Origin: Qiania dongpingensis
GTDB lineage: Bacteria > Bacillota > Clostridia > Lachnospirales > Lachnospiraceae
Length of the DNA stretch: 64,000 bases
Assembly (NCBI RefSeq): GCF_014337195.1
Contig: NZ_CP060634.1
Span: forward strand, 124,001 to 188,000
Direction of reading: 5' to 3'
The position numbers and the translations under genes are program-made. Position 1 is the stretch's first letter; the number at the start of each line of letters is the position of its first letter. Below the pieces are notes generated by a model. That model was not told where the DNA came from. It was given only the letters and a program-made list of their open reading frames with translations, and did no database searches. Positions 26,059 through 35,346 of this stretch are shown piece after piece.

Positions 26059-27279
26059 TTACTTAAAGTTGAGCTCAAACTGCCGGAATTGTTCTTCACG
26101 GGTCCGGTTGTATTTCGCGATCAGTTTTTGAATCTTTTCGGTAGGATCGATGATCGTGTTCAGAGACCGGTCATGGTTAATGGTGTTGATGATGGCGGCG
26201 GTGAATTTGGACATATCGGCCTCCAGATACCATTCACGCGCTAAAAGTTCGTCCGGGCGGTAATTCAGATTCGTTGTGACCACATAATCAAAATAGCCGC
26301 GGCTGTGGAATTCGTCAAATTTATCAAAGCCGTCGGTGAACAGACCGAAGGTACAGCAGATGATCACCTTGTCCGCGTGGCGGTCCTTGAGCTCCTTAGC
26401 CGTATCCAGCATGCTTTCACCCGAGGAGATCATATCGTCGATGATGATCACGGTCTTTCCGGCCACATCAGCCCCCAGGAATTCATGGGCCACGATGGGA
26501 TTTCTGCCGTTTATGACTGTGGAATAATCACGCCGCTTATAGAACATCCCCATATTGACGCCCAGGTTGTTGGCAAAATATACGGCGCGCCCCATGGCGC
26601 CTTCATCCGGACTGATGACCATTAAATGATCCTTGTCGATAGTCAGATCATGGTCCTTTTGAAATACCGCCTTGATGAACTGATAAGGCGGCATGAAATT
26701 ATCAAATCCATGCAGCGGGATAGCATTCTGTACTCTGGGGTCATGGGCATCAAAGGTGATGATATTTGCCACGCCCATATTGGAAAGCTCCTCCAGCGCG
26801 CAGGCGCAGTCCAGTGACTCCCGTTTGCTGCGTTTATGCTGACGCCCTTCATACAGGAAAGGCATGACCACATTCACCCGGTGGGCGTTGGCGATGGATG
26901 CGCCGATGATTCGTTTTAAATCCTGATAGTGGTCGTCCGGGGACATGAAGTTCTGATGGCCGCAGACGGTATAGGTGAGGCTGTAGTTGACCACATCGAC
27001 CATGATGAAAAGATCGGTGCCCCTCACGGATTCGTGAATGATGCCTTTCCCTTCCCCGGTGCCGAATCTGGGACAGGAAGCGTTCAGCAGATAAGAATTG
27101 CAGTCATAGCCGCGGTATTCGATGCTGGCCTGACGGCTGAGCAGCTCTTCCGTGTCATTTTTTCGGAAAGTCACGATATGCCGGTTGACCTTCTCTGCAA
27201 AGGAACGGCAGCTTTCCAGAGCGCAGAGCTTAAGCGGTGCTACAGGAATCGTATTTTTAAAAGCGTAATCATTGGACAT
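26059..27279 (-). CDS. prs: Ribose-phosphate pyrophosphokinase
   Basis: It makes PRPP from ribose 5-phosphate and ATP, feeding purine, pyrimidine, NAD and histidine synthesis. Visible features are the Arg-Gly-Thr-Asp opening of the N-terminal domain, an Asp-Ala-His-Asp segment and the PRPP loop Ile-Ile-Ile-Asp-Asp-Met-Ile-Ser-Ser-Gly-Glu-Ser. At 406 residues it is longer than classical 315-residue enzymes, resembling the extended clostridial form. ATG at 27279 is selected because GGAGG precedes it. A 22-codon in-frame extension to 27345 contains no sensible N-terminus. It has its own promoter at 27354-27382. Confidence 0.88.
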   Translation of the reverse strand: MSNDYAFKNTIPVAPLKLCALESCRSFAEKVNRHIVTFRKNDTEELLSRQASIEYRGYDCNSYLLNASCPRFGTGEGKGIIHESVRGTDLFIMVDVVNYSLTYTVCGHQNFMSPDDHYQDLKRIIGASIANAHRVNVVMPFLYEGRQHKRSKRESLDCACALEELSNMGVANIITFDAHDPRVQNAIPLHGFDNFMPPYQFIKAVFQKDHDLTIDKDHLMVISPDEGAMGRAVYFANNLGVNMGMFYKRRDYSTVINGRNPIVAHEFLGADVAGKTVIIIDDMISSGESMLDTAKELKDRHADKVIICCTFGLFTDGFDKFDEFHSRGYFDYVVTTNLNYRPDELLAREWYLEADMSKFTAAIINTINHDRSLNTIIDPTEKIQKLIAKYNRTREEQFRQFELNFK

Positions 27280-27353
27280 GGGAATCCTCCAGTAATGATA
27301 TATCCTTGTACAGTGGCGGAACAGAAACCTTACACTCATATCCACCCATACAA

Positions 27354-27382
27354 TTTATAACATTTCTTGCGCCTTTTCGCAA
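27354..27382 (-). promoter_or_regulatory. Promoter of prs
   Basis: On the minus strand, TTGCGA (27382-27377), a 17-base spacer and TATAAA (27359-27354) stand about 75 bases before the prs start codon. Confidence 0.6.
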
Positions 27383-27401
27383 GTACAAAAGAAGCAAATC
27401 C

Positions 27402-27430
27402 TTTACAAAGGAGGCAAATATTGTTATGAT
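27402..27430 (+). promoter_or_regulatory. Promoter of the DUF512-der-plsY-gpsA unit
   Basis: TTTACA (27402-27407), a 17-base spacer and TATGAT (27425-27430). It is divergent from the prs promoter 20 bases away, so the two could share upstream contacts. Confidence 0.65.
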
Positions 27431-27466
27431 AGGGAAGGTGCGGAAGGTCCGCCCAGGAGTGTGATT

Positions 27467-28843
27467 ATGAAAAAAGAAGGACATGTCATTACCTGTGTGC
27501 ATCCCGATTCCGCAGCGGAAGATCTGGGGCTTGCCCCCGGAGATGTCCTGTTGGAAATAAACGGGCACAGGATCGAAGATATTTTTGATTACCAATATTA
27601 TATGGAAGATACGTATGTGGAACTTCTTGTGAAAAAGCCGGACGGAGAGGAATGGCTTTTGGAAATCGAGAAGGACGAGGATGAAGACCTGGGGGCTGAG
27701 TTTGAAAACGGCCTGATGGATGAATACCGCTCCTGCAGAAATAAGTGTATGTTCTGCTTCATCGACCAGATGCCCGCCGGGATGCGGGACACGCTGTATT
27801 TTAAAGACGATGACAGCCGCCTTTCCTTTCTTCAGGGAAATTATGTCACGCTCACCAATATGAGCGACCACGATATAGACCGGATCATCGCCTATCATCT
27901 GGGCCCGATCAATATTTCCATCCATACCATGGAACCGGAGCTTCGCTGCCGGATGCTCCATAACCGGTTCGCCGGGGAGGCTCTTGCGAAAATCGGCCGG
28001 CTTTCAGATGCAGGTATTGAGATGAACGGACAGATCGTACTCTGCAGAGGAATCAACGACAGGGAGCATCTGGATTATACCATTGAGTCTCTGGAAAAAT
28101 ATCTGCCTCATATGAAAAGTGTATCGGTGGTCCCGGTGGGGCTCACCCGGTACAGAGAATCCCTGTATCCTTTGGAATCCCTGACAAAAGACGATATGGA
28201 GGATACCATCCGCCGTATTGAAGCGTGGCAGGACTATTATTTTGAACGATTCGGAAGTCATTTTGTCCACGCCAGTGATGAGTTCTATCTGATGACGGGA
28301 AAAGAGCTTCCGGAGGAAGCGCGCTATGACGGATATCTGCAGTTGGAAAATGGAGTAGGGATGCTCAGGCTTCTTTTAGAAGAAGTGGAGGAAGCCCTTT
28401 TGGCGGCAGCGGAAAGGGAGGCAGAAGTACAGGCGGTATCCATCGCGACCGGATGCCTGGCAGCCCCTTTTATCGAAAAGCTTGCAGGCCGGGTACGGGC
28501 ACAGTATAGAGGGCCGAAAGTCCATATATACGCCATAGAGAACCGCTTTTTTGGAGAAAAGATCACCGTATCAGGGCTGATCACGGGAACTGATCTGATG
28601 GAGCAGCTAAAGGGAAAGAACCTGGGAAACAGGCTTCTCCTTCCGGCGAATATGCTACGGAGCGGAGAGAACGTTTTTCTGGATGATGTCACCGTGGAGC
28701 AGGTAGAGGCTGCTCTGCAGACGAGAATAGTTATTGTAAAATCAAGCGGGCAGGAGTTTGTAGATGCCCTGACAGGAGCCTGCGGGACTGGTGGAACGGC
28801 CGTCTATCAGGCATATGAATTAAAGGAGAAACCAGATGAGTAA
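27467..28843 (+). CDS. DUF512 family protein with PDZ and radical SAM-like domains
   Basis: A conserved clostridial protein of 458 residues. An N-terminal PDZ-like domain (1-60) contains Gly-Leu-Ala-Pro-Gly-Asp-Val-Leu. The radical SAM-type cluster motif Cys90-X3-Cys94-X2-Cys97 follows, then a long C-terminal DUF512 region. The ATG at 27467 has CAGGAG at 27454-27459. A GTG two codons earlier is less well placed. It overlaps der by 8 bases and is widely found next to der in Clostridia, which suggests a link to ribosome or RNA work. The biochemical activity is not known to me. Confidence 0.85.
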   Translation: MKKEGHVITCVHPDSAAEDLGLAPGDVLLEINGHRIEDIFDYQYYMEDTYVELLVKKPDGEEWLLEIEKDEDEDLGAEFENGLMDEYRSCRNKCMFCFIDQMPAGMRDTLYFKDDDSRLSFLQGNYVTLTNMSDHDIDRIIAYHLGPINISIHTMEPELRCRMLHNRFAGEALAKIGRLSDAGIEMNGQIVLCRGINDREHLDYTIESLEKYLPHMKSVSVVPVGLTRYRESLYPLESLTKDDMEDTIRRIEAWQDYYFERFGSHFVHASDEFYLMTGKELPEEARYDGYLQLENGVGMLRLLLEEVEEALLAAAEREAEVQAVSIATGCLAAPFIEKLAGRVRAQYRGPKVHIYAIENRFFGEKITVSGLITGTDLMEQLKGKNLGNRLLLPANMLRSGENVFLDDVTVEQVEAALQTRIVIVKSSGQEFVDALTGACGTGGTAVYQAYELKEKPDE

Positions 28844-30161
28844 ACCGATCGTGGCCATTGTAGGCCGCCCCAACGTGGGAAAGTCCACCCTGTTCAATGT
28901 ACTGGCAGGGGAGATGATCTCCATTGTAAAAGATACGCCGGGAGTCACCCGTGACAGGATCTACGCGGACTGTACCTGGCTGAACAGCCGATTTACCTTG
29001 ATCGATACAGGAGGCATAGAGCCGGATACCAAGGATATCATATTGTCCCAGATGCGGGAACAGGCGGAAATCGCCATTTCTACGGCCGATGTGATCATCT
29101 TTATTACTGACGTCCGCCAGGGGCTGGTGGATTCCGATGCGAAGGTGGCGGATATGCTGCGCCGTTCCGGAAAGCCGGTGGTGCTTGTTGTCAACAAGGT
29201 GGACAGCTTTGCAAAATTTATGCCCGATGTCTATGAATTTTATAACCTGGGAATCGGGGATCCGGTTCCCGTTTCAGCCGCTTCCAGGCTGGGGATCGGA
29301 GATCTCCTGGATGAAGTCGTAAAACATTTTGACGAACAGGAGGGAGACGATGAGGATGATGACAGGCCGCGGGTCGCCATCGTGGGAAAACCCAATGTGG
29401 GGAAATCCTCGATCATCAACAAACTTCTGGGAGAGAACCGGGTGATCGTATCCGATATAGCGGGAACTACGAGAGACGCTATTGATACGGTCATAAAACG
29501 GAACGGAACAGAATATGTGTTCATTGATACGGCAGGCCTTCGGAGGAAGAGCAAAATAAAGGAAGAGCTGGAACGCTACAGCATCATCCGTACCGTCACG
29601 GCAGTGGAAAGGGCCGATGTGGTGGTCCTGGTCATCGATGCCACCGAAGGCGTAACGGAGCAGGATGCCAAGATTGCCGGCATTGCCCATGAGAGGGGAA
29701 AGGGAATCATCATCGCCGTCAATAAATGGGATGCCATAGAGAAAAATAATAAGACGGTCAATGAGTTTTCCGCGAAGATCCGGGAAATCCTTTCTTTTAT
29801 GCCTTATGCGGATATCATATATATTTCCGCCCTTTCCGGCCAGCGGCTGCCGAAGCTGTTTGATCACATCGACGTGGTAATAGAAAATCAGAACCTGAGG
29901 ATCTCAACAGGAGTCTTAAATGAAATCCTCATGGAAGCCGTGGCCATGCAGCAGCCTCCGTCAGATAAAGGGCATCGCCTGAAGATCTATTATATGACGC
30001 AGGTGGCCGTAAAGCCGCCGACCTTTGTCCTCTTTGTGAACGACAAGGAACTGATGCATTTTTCATATACCAGATATCTGGAAAATAAGATCCGGGAGGC
30101 TTTCGGCTTCGGCGGAACGTCCCTCCGGTTCATCACCAGGGAAAGGAAGGACAAGGAGTAA
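28836..30161 (+). CDS. der: Ribosome biogenesis GTPase Der (EngA)
   Basis: Der is an essential GTPase that assists 50S subunit assembly. It has two tandem GTPase domains: the first P-loop is Gly-Arg-Pro-Asn-Val-Gly-Lys-Ser-Thr at 10-18, and the second (Gly-Lys-Pro-Asn-Val-Gly-Lys-Ser-Ser) begins near residue 184. Asn-Lys-Val-Asp and Asn-Lys-Trp-Asp motifs are present in domains 1 and 2, and a KH-like C-terminal domain completes the protein. The 441-residue length is standard. The start overlaps the DUF512 stop by 8 bases, so the two are translationally coupled. Confidence 0.97.
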   Translation: MSKPIVAIVGRPNVGKSTLFNVLAGEMISIVKDTPGVTRDRIYADCTWLNSRFTLIDTGGIEPDTKDIILSQMREQAEIAISTADVIIFITDVRQGLVDSDAKVADMLRRSGKPVVLVVNKVDSFAKFMPDVYEFYNLGIGDPVPVSAASRLGIGDLLDEVVKHFDEQEGDDEDDDRPRVAIVGKPNVGKSSIINKLLGENRVIVSDIAGTTRDAIDTVIKRNGTEYVFIDTAGLRRKSKIKEELERYSIIRTVTAVERADVVVLVIDATEGVTEQDAKIAGIAHERGKGIIIAVNKWDAIEKNNKTVNEFSAKIREILSFMPYADIIYISALSGQRLPKLFDHIDVVIENQNLRISTGVLNEILMEAVAMQQPPSDKGHRLKIYYMTQVAVKPPTFVLFVNDKELMHFSYTRYLENKIREAFGFGGTSLRFITRERKDKE

Positions 30162-30163
30162 TC

Positions 30164-30799
30164 ATGGAACGTCTTATTTGTCTTGCGGCCGGCTACGCTT
30201 TTGGCCTAATTCAGACCGGCTATATCTATGGAAAGATCATACACAAGGACATCAGGCAGTATGGGAGCGGAAACGCCGGGACGACCAACGCTTTGCGGGT
30301 GTTGGGGAAAAAGGCCGGAGCGGTCGTATTTCTGGGCGATTTTCTGAAAGCGGTCGTCCTCTGCCTCCTGGTACGTTTCCTCTATGGAAAGACGCAGCCG
30401 GAAATGGCGCCTCTTCTGATGCTGTATGGAGGGCTTGGCGTCGTGCTGGGGCATAATTATCCTTTTTATCTGAATTTTAAGGGAGGAAAAGGAATTGCCG
30501 CCACGTCGGGCGTGATCATCAGCATGGACTGGAGGATCACTCTGGTGTGTCTCTTGGCATTTATCGTCAGCGTGGCAGCGACTAGGATCGTCTCCGTCGG
30601 CTCTCTGCTGGTGGTCAGTATTTTCTTGGCCATGTGGATCGGATTCGGACTTTTTGGGCTTCTGCCGCTGACAGGAGCGTATCTGACCGAATCTTATATC
30701 GTTGTTCTCGTGTTTGCCGCTTTGGCCTATTGGCGCCACCGTGCCAATATCAAACGGCTGTTAAATGGAACGGAAAATAAATTCGGTTCCAAGAAATAA
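30164..30799 (+). CDS. plsY: Glycerol-3-phosphate acyltransferase PlsY
   Basis: This membrane enzyme transfers acyl groups from acyl-phosphate to glycerol 3-phosphate, the first step of phospholipid synthesis. The 211 residues contain the PlsY motifs Gly-Ser-Gly-Asn-Ala-Gly-Thr-Thr-Asn (from about 36), Gly-His-Asn-Tyr-Pro and the Lys-Gly-Gly-Lys-Gly-Ile-Ala block, with about five membrane helices. The usual Ser-Ile-Pro-X2-Tyr near the start is Leu-Ile-Gln-Thr-Gly-Tyr here. AAGGAG precedes ATG, two bases after der. The gpsA gene that supplies its substrate follows directly. Confidence 0.95.
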   Translation: MERLICLAAGYAFGLIQTGYIYGKIIHKDIRQYGSGNAGTTNALRVLGKKAGAVVFLGDFLKAVVLCLLVRFLYGKTQPEMAPLLMLYGGLGVVLGHNYPFYLNFKGGKGIAATSGVIISMDWRITLVCLLAFIVSVAATRIVSVGSLLVVSIFLAMWIGFGLFGLLPLTGAYLTESYIVVLVFAALAYWRHRANIKRLLNGTENKFGSKK

Positions 30800-30846
30800 G
30801 AATTCAGAAAAGAAGAGGACCAGACGGTTCTGAAGGAGAAGAAATC

Positions 30847-31857
30847 ATGGCGAATATCAGCATAATCGGTTCCGGCACATGGGGAATGGCTTTATCCCTT
30901 CTGCTGTACAAGAAGGGGCATACGGTAAAGGTATGGTCAGCGATAAAAGAAGAGGTGGATATGCTCCGGGAAAAACGGGAGCACAAGAATCTTCCGGGCG
31001 TACCGATACCGGAAGATATGGAAATCACCGGGGATTTGGAGGCCTGCATAAAAGGAGCGGACCTTATGGTCCTCTCTGTGCCCTCTGTATTTACCCGTGC
31101 CACAGCGAAAAGGATGGCTCCCTTTGTGGAAAATGGGCAGATCATCGTTAATGTGGCGAAAGGGATTGAAGAGGAGTCCCTGATGACACTCTCAGAGCAG
31201 ATCGAGGAAGAAATTCCCTGTGCGAATGTAGCGGTCCTTTCCGGCCCCAGCCATGCGGAAGAGGTGGGAAGAGGGATCCCGACCACCTGTGTCGTGGGAG
31301 CAAGGGATAAGAAGACAGCGGAATATATCCAGAACATTTTTATGTGCAGCGTTTTCCGGGTTTATACAAGTCCTGATATCATGGGAATCGAGCTGGGCGG
31401 TTCTTTAAAAAACGTCATAGCCCTTGCGGCCGGCGTCGCGGACGGCCTCGGATACGGCGACAATACAAAGGCGGCTCTGATCACCAGAGGGATGGCGGAG
31501 ATTACCAGGCTGGCCCTTAAAATGGGAGCCAGGATGGAGACCATGTACGGTCTGAGCGGAGTCGGCGATCTGATCGTGACCTGTGCCAGCATGCACAGCC
31601 GGAACAGGCGGGCCGGCATCCTCATCGGACAGGGAAAGACCATGGATGAGGCGATGAAAGAAGTACAGATGGTCGTCGAAGGCGTCTATTCTGCGAAAGC
31701 CGCGTCCAAGCTGGCGGATAAATACGGGGTGCAGATGCCCATTACGAAGGAGATCAACAAAGTGCTCTTTGAAGGAAAGAAAGCCTCCGACGCAGTGGAA
31801 GATCTGATGCTCCGGGATAAAGGAATCGAACATCCCAATATTCCCTGGGAGCAATAA
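30847..31857 (+). CDS. gpsA: NAD(P)-dependent glycerol-3-phosphate dehydrogenase
   Basis: GpsA makes sn-glycerol 3-phosphate from dihydroxyacetone phosphate for the PlsY step. The Rossmann motif Gly-Ser-Gly-Thr-Trp-Gly is at 8-13, and Gly-Pro-Ser-His-Ala-Glu-Glu and a Lys-Asn-Val-Ile-Ala-Leu segment with the catalytic Lys are present. The length, 336 residues, is standard. GAAGGAGAAG lies before ATG at 30847. It shares a transcription unit with der and plsY, making a short phospholipid-precursor pair. Confidence 0.96.
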   Translation: MANISIIGSGTWGMALSLLLYKKGHTVKVWSAIKEEVDMLREKREHKNLPGVPIPEDMEITGDLEACIKGADLMVLSVPSVFTRATAKRMAPFVENGQIIVNVAKGIEEESLMTLSEQIEEEIPCANVAVLSGPSHAEEVGRGIPTTCVVGARDKKTAEYIQNIFMCSVFRVYTSPDIMGIELGGSLKNVIALAAGVADGLGYGDNTKAALITRGMAEITRLALKMGARMETMYGLSGVGDLIVTCASMHSRNRRAGILIGQGKTMDEAMKEVQMVVEGVYSAKAASKLADKYGVQMPITKEINKVLFEGKKASDAVEDLMLRDKGIEHPNIPWEQ

Positions 31858-31894
31858 TACCGGACAGACTGAATACAGGAGGGAAATACAGATT

Positions 31895-33094
31895 ATGTAC
31901 TGTGTGAAGAATATTACGGAAGATTTATACTGGATTGGCGGAAGTGACCGCAGGCTGGCGCTGTTTGAAAATATTTATCCCATACCGAATGGAGTTTCCT
32001 ATAATGCGTATGTTTTAATGGACGAAAAGACTGTATTGCTGGATACGGTGGATTCTTCCATAAGTGAATTGTTTTTTGAAAACCTCGCCCACGTATTGGG
32101 AGAAAGGAATCTGGATTATCTGGTGATCGACCATATGGAGCCTGACCACTGCGCGGCCATTTCCGGCGTGGTGTTTCGTTATCCGGATGTGAAACTGGTA
32201 TGCAATACAAAAACAGCCGCCATGCTGAAACAGTTCTATTCTTTTGATGTGGACTCCAGGATTCTCTTGGTAAAAGAAATGGATACCTTGAATACCGGAA
32301 AGCATACTTTGACGTTTGTCATGGCACCTATGGTTCACTGGCCGGAGACGATGGTGACTTTTGATTCCGTCACCGGAGCTCTGTTTTCCGCAGATGCTTT
32401 CGGCACCTTCGGCGCGTTGAGCGGAAATCTTTATGCGGATGAAATGAATTTTGAGAAGGACTGGCTGGATGACGCCAGAAGATATCTGACGAATATCGTA
32501 GGAAAGTACGGCCCGCAGGTACAGGCGCTGCTGAAAAAAGCCTCCGCGTTGGACATCCGGATGATCTGCCCCCTCCATGGACCCGTATGGAGAGAGAACC
32601 TCGGCTGGTTCATAGACAAATATAAAGCGTGGAGCAGTTACACGCCGGAGGATTCGGCGGTGATGATCGCCTATGGCTCCATTTATGGAAATACGGAAAA
32701 TGCAGTGAACGTCCTCGCTTCCCGTCTCGCAGATGCCGGAGTGAAGAATATCGCCATGTATGACGTATCGGTGACGGATTCTTCTTATATACTCTCTGAG
32801 GCTTTCCGGTGCAGTCATCTGGTATTTGCGTCTTCCACTTACAACGGAGGGATTTTTACTCCCATGGAGACACTTCTTTTGGAGCTTAAGGCACATAATC
32901 TGCAGAACCGCACAGTGGCGGTGATAGAGAACGGGACCTGGGCTCCGGCGGCAGGCCGTCAGATGAAGGAAATCATATCTTCCATGAAGAACATGACGAT
33001 TCTTTCCGAGGAGCTGACGATCAGATCCGCGCTCAAAGAAGAACAGCTTCCGCAGATGGAAGCGCTTGTCAAGGCAATCGCAGGATCCATGTAA
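31895..33094 (+). CDS. FprA-type flavodiiron protein (A-type flavoprotein)
   Basis: Flavodiiron proteins reduce oxygen to water, or nitric oxide, and protect anaerobes. The N-terminal MBL-like domain has the diiron motif His-Met-Glu-Pro-Asp-His near residues 81-86 with further ligands downstream (His in Pro-Met-Val-His-Trp, Asp in Ser-Ala-Asp-Ala-Phe). The C-terminal flavodoxin domain begins near 255 with Tyr-Gly-Ser-Ile-Tyr-Gly-Asn-Thr-Glu, the FMN phosphate loop. At 399 residues it has no extra rubredoxin domain. AGGAGGG precedes ATG at 31895. No terminator is evident between it and the repeat element downstream. Confidence 0.93.
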   Translation: MYCVKNITEDLYWIGGSDRRLALFENIYPIPNGVSYNAYVLMDEKTVLLDTVDSSISELFFENLAHVLGERNLDYLVIDHMEPDHCAAISGVVFRYPDVKLVCNTKTAAMLKQFYSFDVDSRILLVKEMDTLNTGKHTLTFVMAPMVHWPETMVTFDSVTGALFSADAFGTFGALSGNLYADEMNFEKDWLDDARRYLTNIVGKYGPQVQALLKKASALDIRMICPLHGPVWRENLGWFIDKYKAWSSYTPEDSAVMIAYGSIYGNTENAVNVLASRLADAGVKNIAMYDVSVTDSSYILSEAFRCSHLVFASSTYNGGIFTPMETLLLELKAHNLQNRTVAVIENGTWAPAAGRQMKEIISSMKNMTILSEELTIRSALKEEQLPQMEALVKAIAGSM

Positions 33095-33106
33095 ATATGA
33101 TACAAA

Positions 33107-33657
33107 ATACTTTTTGGAATCATTTATCGTTGGCTCTGATCAGGCTCCAGTTAGACACCGGCAGAAGTTCCTGGCCGTCACGATTTCGGTTCGCTGGCGA
33201 TGCAGGGGCCGCTTTATCCCCGCTCCGGGAGTACCGCTCACATGTCGGCGGAAAATCCGGATGATTTTTCGTCTCCGGTTCGCTCAGAAACGAAATCGGT
33301 ATTTTTCGTTTCTGCCTCCCTCCGCCTGGGGAACACCGGCCTCTGCCCTGCGGCGCTCACCTTTAGGCCGGCCCGGAATCGTTCTGCCGGTATCCTTTCT
33401 GCCGCACCGTTTCGGATGATTTCCGTTCCCCTGATTCCAGAAAAGGATCGGATATCCACACGGCCCGCGCGCCTTACGGCTGCGGGCCGCGGTTGGCCGC
33501 CCCAATAGCTTTCAAAACAAACAGAAGCCCGCTTTGGTGCGGGAGGAGGAGCAGGAGGAACAATCCGATTCCAGCGAGCCGCCTGGATGGAAGCGGATTT
33601 CCTCCTGCCTCATCTGGTTATAAAGGTAAGTTTGTTTAAAAGATATTCAAAGGTATA
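33107..33657 (+). repeat. Dispersed repeat, copy A (candidate non-autonomous mobile element)
   Basis: Block 1 (33107-33508) matches 43970-43580 in inverted orientation at high identity over about 400 bases. Block 2 (33571-33657) matches 43350-43261. The ends form an imperfect inverted repeat (ATACTTTTTGGAATC at the left, GATATTCAAAGGTAT at the right). A short hairpin (CCCGC-loop-GCGGG) lies near 33526-33541. Open frames inside are not conserved as protein between copies. This accounts for most of the gene-free stretch 33095-33783. Confidence 0.8.
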
Positions 33658-33716
33658 CCCAAGGGCACCCCTTAATTCATGCCCTCCGGGCAGGCGCGCT
33701 TCGTGCGGCAAGGTAT

Positions 33717-33771
33717 AAAAAAACCCCGGAAGAGACTGCACTTGTTATGTGCAGTTCCCTTCCGGGTTTTT
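33717..33771. terminator. Bidirectional terminator downstream of the minus-strand MATE gene
   Basis: A long hairpin pairs ACCCCGGAAG and GACTGCAC with GTGCAGT and CTTCCGGGT around a TTGTTAT loop. It has an A-run on the left and a T-run on the right. It lies 13 bases past the stop of the MATE gene. Confidence 0.85.
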
Positions 33772-33783
33772 GGATATTCTGAT

Positions 33784-35181
33784 TCAGACGCTTTCCGGCA
33801 CGGAATCCGGTATGTTTTTTAACTGCTTTCTGTAAGTTCTGATCAGGAGAACGACGCACAGGGCGGCTGAAACGATCTCCGCGATTGGAAAGGCAAACCA
33901 AACGGCGTCCAGGCCAATGGTGACCGCGAACAAATAAGCGACGGGTACGATGACGAAGATCTGCCGTATCAGGGAAATGAGCAGACTGTAAAACCCATTT
34001 CCCAGAGCCTGAAACACAGAGGAGATAACGATGGCGGCGCCTGCGAATATAAAGCAGAGGCTGATTCGGCGCAGGGCGGGAACCCCCATGGAAATCATAT
34101 CAGGGGAGCTGTTGAACATCCGGATGAGGGCTTCCGGAAAGATCTGGAACACGGCAAAGCCCACTGCCATGATGCCGACCGCGATAACGACACTCAGTCT
34201 GATGGTATCTATGATCCGTTTTTTCTTTCTCGCTCCAAAATTATAGGCGACAATGGGAATCATGCCGTTATTCAGGCCGAAGACCGGCATGAAAACAAAG
34301 CTCTGAAGCTTAAAATATACTCCGAAAACCGATACGGCAGTGGAAGAGAACATCAGGAGAATCCCATTCATTAAGAGAGTCATCAGGGAGACGACTGCCT
34401 GCATGATAATAGAGGGAATCCCGACCTTGTAGATCTGCCGGATGATGTAGCCGCTTGGACGGAATTTGCGGAACCGGAAGTGCAGCTCGTCATTTTTCTT
34501 TAAATTGAAAATGAGAGCCATTACGGCGGCGACACACTGGCCAAGGACCGTAGCCGCTGCGGCTCCCGCCACTTCCATGCGGGGAAAACCGAACAGACCG
34601 AAGATCATGATCGGATCAAAGATGATATTTATGATGGCGCCTGTCCCCTGGGTGATCATAGTATAGATTGTTTTTCCGGTGGACTGCAGGATACGTTCCA
34701 GCGTCATCTGCATGAAAAGGCCGATGGACACCATCGTACAGATGGTCAGATAATCCGTTCCGTACCGGACGATCACTTCATCCTGTATCTGGCTGGCAAA
34801 AAAGAACCGGCTTCCGAACAGGCCGAAAACGGCAAAGGCGATATAGCTTAAAAATGCCAGGAAAATTCCGTTGATAGCGGCGGCATCCGCCTGAGCGAAA
34901 TTCCTTTCTCCCAGATTCCTGGAAAGATACGCATTGATGCCGACTGCAGTACCGGTGCCGAAGGCGATCATGAGACTTTGAATGGGAAATGCCATGGATA
35001 CGGCTGTAAGGGCGGCTTCCGACAGCCGTCCTACGAATACACTGTCTACGATATTATACATTGCTTGTACCAGCATGGAAATCATGATGGGAAGAGACAT
35101 GCTGATCAGCAGCTTATTGATCGGCATAACCCCCATTTTATTTTCCTGAGGCTGTGTCATTTTGACTTTTTCTTCTGTCAT
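33784..35181 (-). CDS. MATE family efflux transporter
   Basis: An integral membrane Na+ or H+ coupled exporter of the MATE/MatE family, of 465 residues with about 12 hydrophobic segments. Typical features are a Met-Ser-Leu-Pro-Ile-Met opening, an Asn-Ile-Val-Asp-Ser-Val-Phe-Val-Gly turn and the duplicated half-site near Pro-Val-Phe-Gly-Leu-Asn-Asn-Gly. ATG at 35181 is chosen because GGAGTGAG precedes it; an ATG at 35208 lacks a ribosome site. It is transcribed away from a second, clearly different MATE gene. The substrate is unknown. Confidence 0.9.
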   Translation of the reverse strand: MTEEKVKMTQPQENKMGVMPINKLLISMSLPIMISMLVQAMYNIVDSVFVGRLSEAALTAVSMAFPIQSLMIAFGTGTAVGINAYLSRNLGERNFAQADAAAINGIFLAFLSYIAFAVFGLFGSRFFFASQIQDEVIVRYGTDYLTICTMVSIGLFMQMTLERILQSTGKTIYTMITQGTGAIINIIFDPIMIFGLFGFPRMEVAGAAAATVLGQCVAAVMALIFNLKKNDELHFRFRKFRPSGYIIRQIYKVGIPSIIMQAVVSLMTLLMNGILLMFSSTAVSVFGVYFKLQSFVFMPVFGLNNGMIPIVAYNFGARKKKRIIDTIRLSVVIAVGIMAVGFAVFQIFPEALIRMFNSSPDMISMGVPALRRISLCFIFAGAAIVISSVFQALGNGFYSLLISLIRQIFVIVPVAYLFAVTIGLDAVWFAFPIAEIVSAALCVVLLIRTYRKQLKNIPDSVPESV

Positions 35182-35223
35182 AAACTCACTCCATTCACTT
35201 GATTTCAAACAGCATCAGGAACA

Positions 35224-35252
35224 AGCATAGCACAATTAAAAAAATGCCGCAA
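35224..35252 (-). promoter_or_regulatory. Promoter of the minus-strand MATE gene
   Basis: On the minus strand, TTGCGG (35252-35247), a 17-base spacer and TATGCT (35229-35224), about 43 bases before the start codon. Confidence 0.5.
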
Positions 35253-35346
35253 TATATTCCTTGTAGAAACAGAGAAAATGTGGTACTTTTAGGAATGGAG
35301 TGAACAAAAGGCTCGCAAAGAAATCAGAATAAGGAAGTTTTAAATT

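Noticed and set aside
27280..27345. Upstream extension of prs by 22 codons
   Set aside because: A good ribosome site precedes the internal ATG at 27279, and the extension lacks family sequence.
33200..33508. Open frame inside repeat copy A that could encode a basic Pro/Arg-rich protein
   Set aside because: The frame is broken or shifted in copies B and C, there is no ribosome site, and similarity between copies is at DNA level in all frames.
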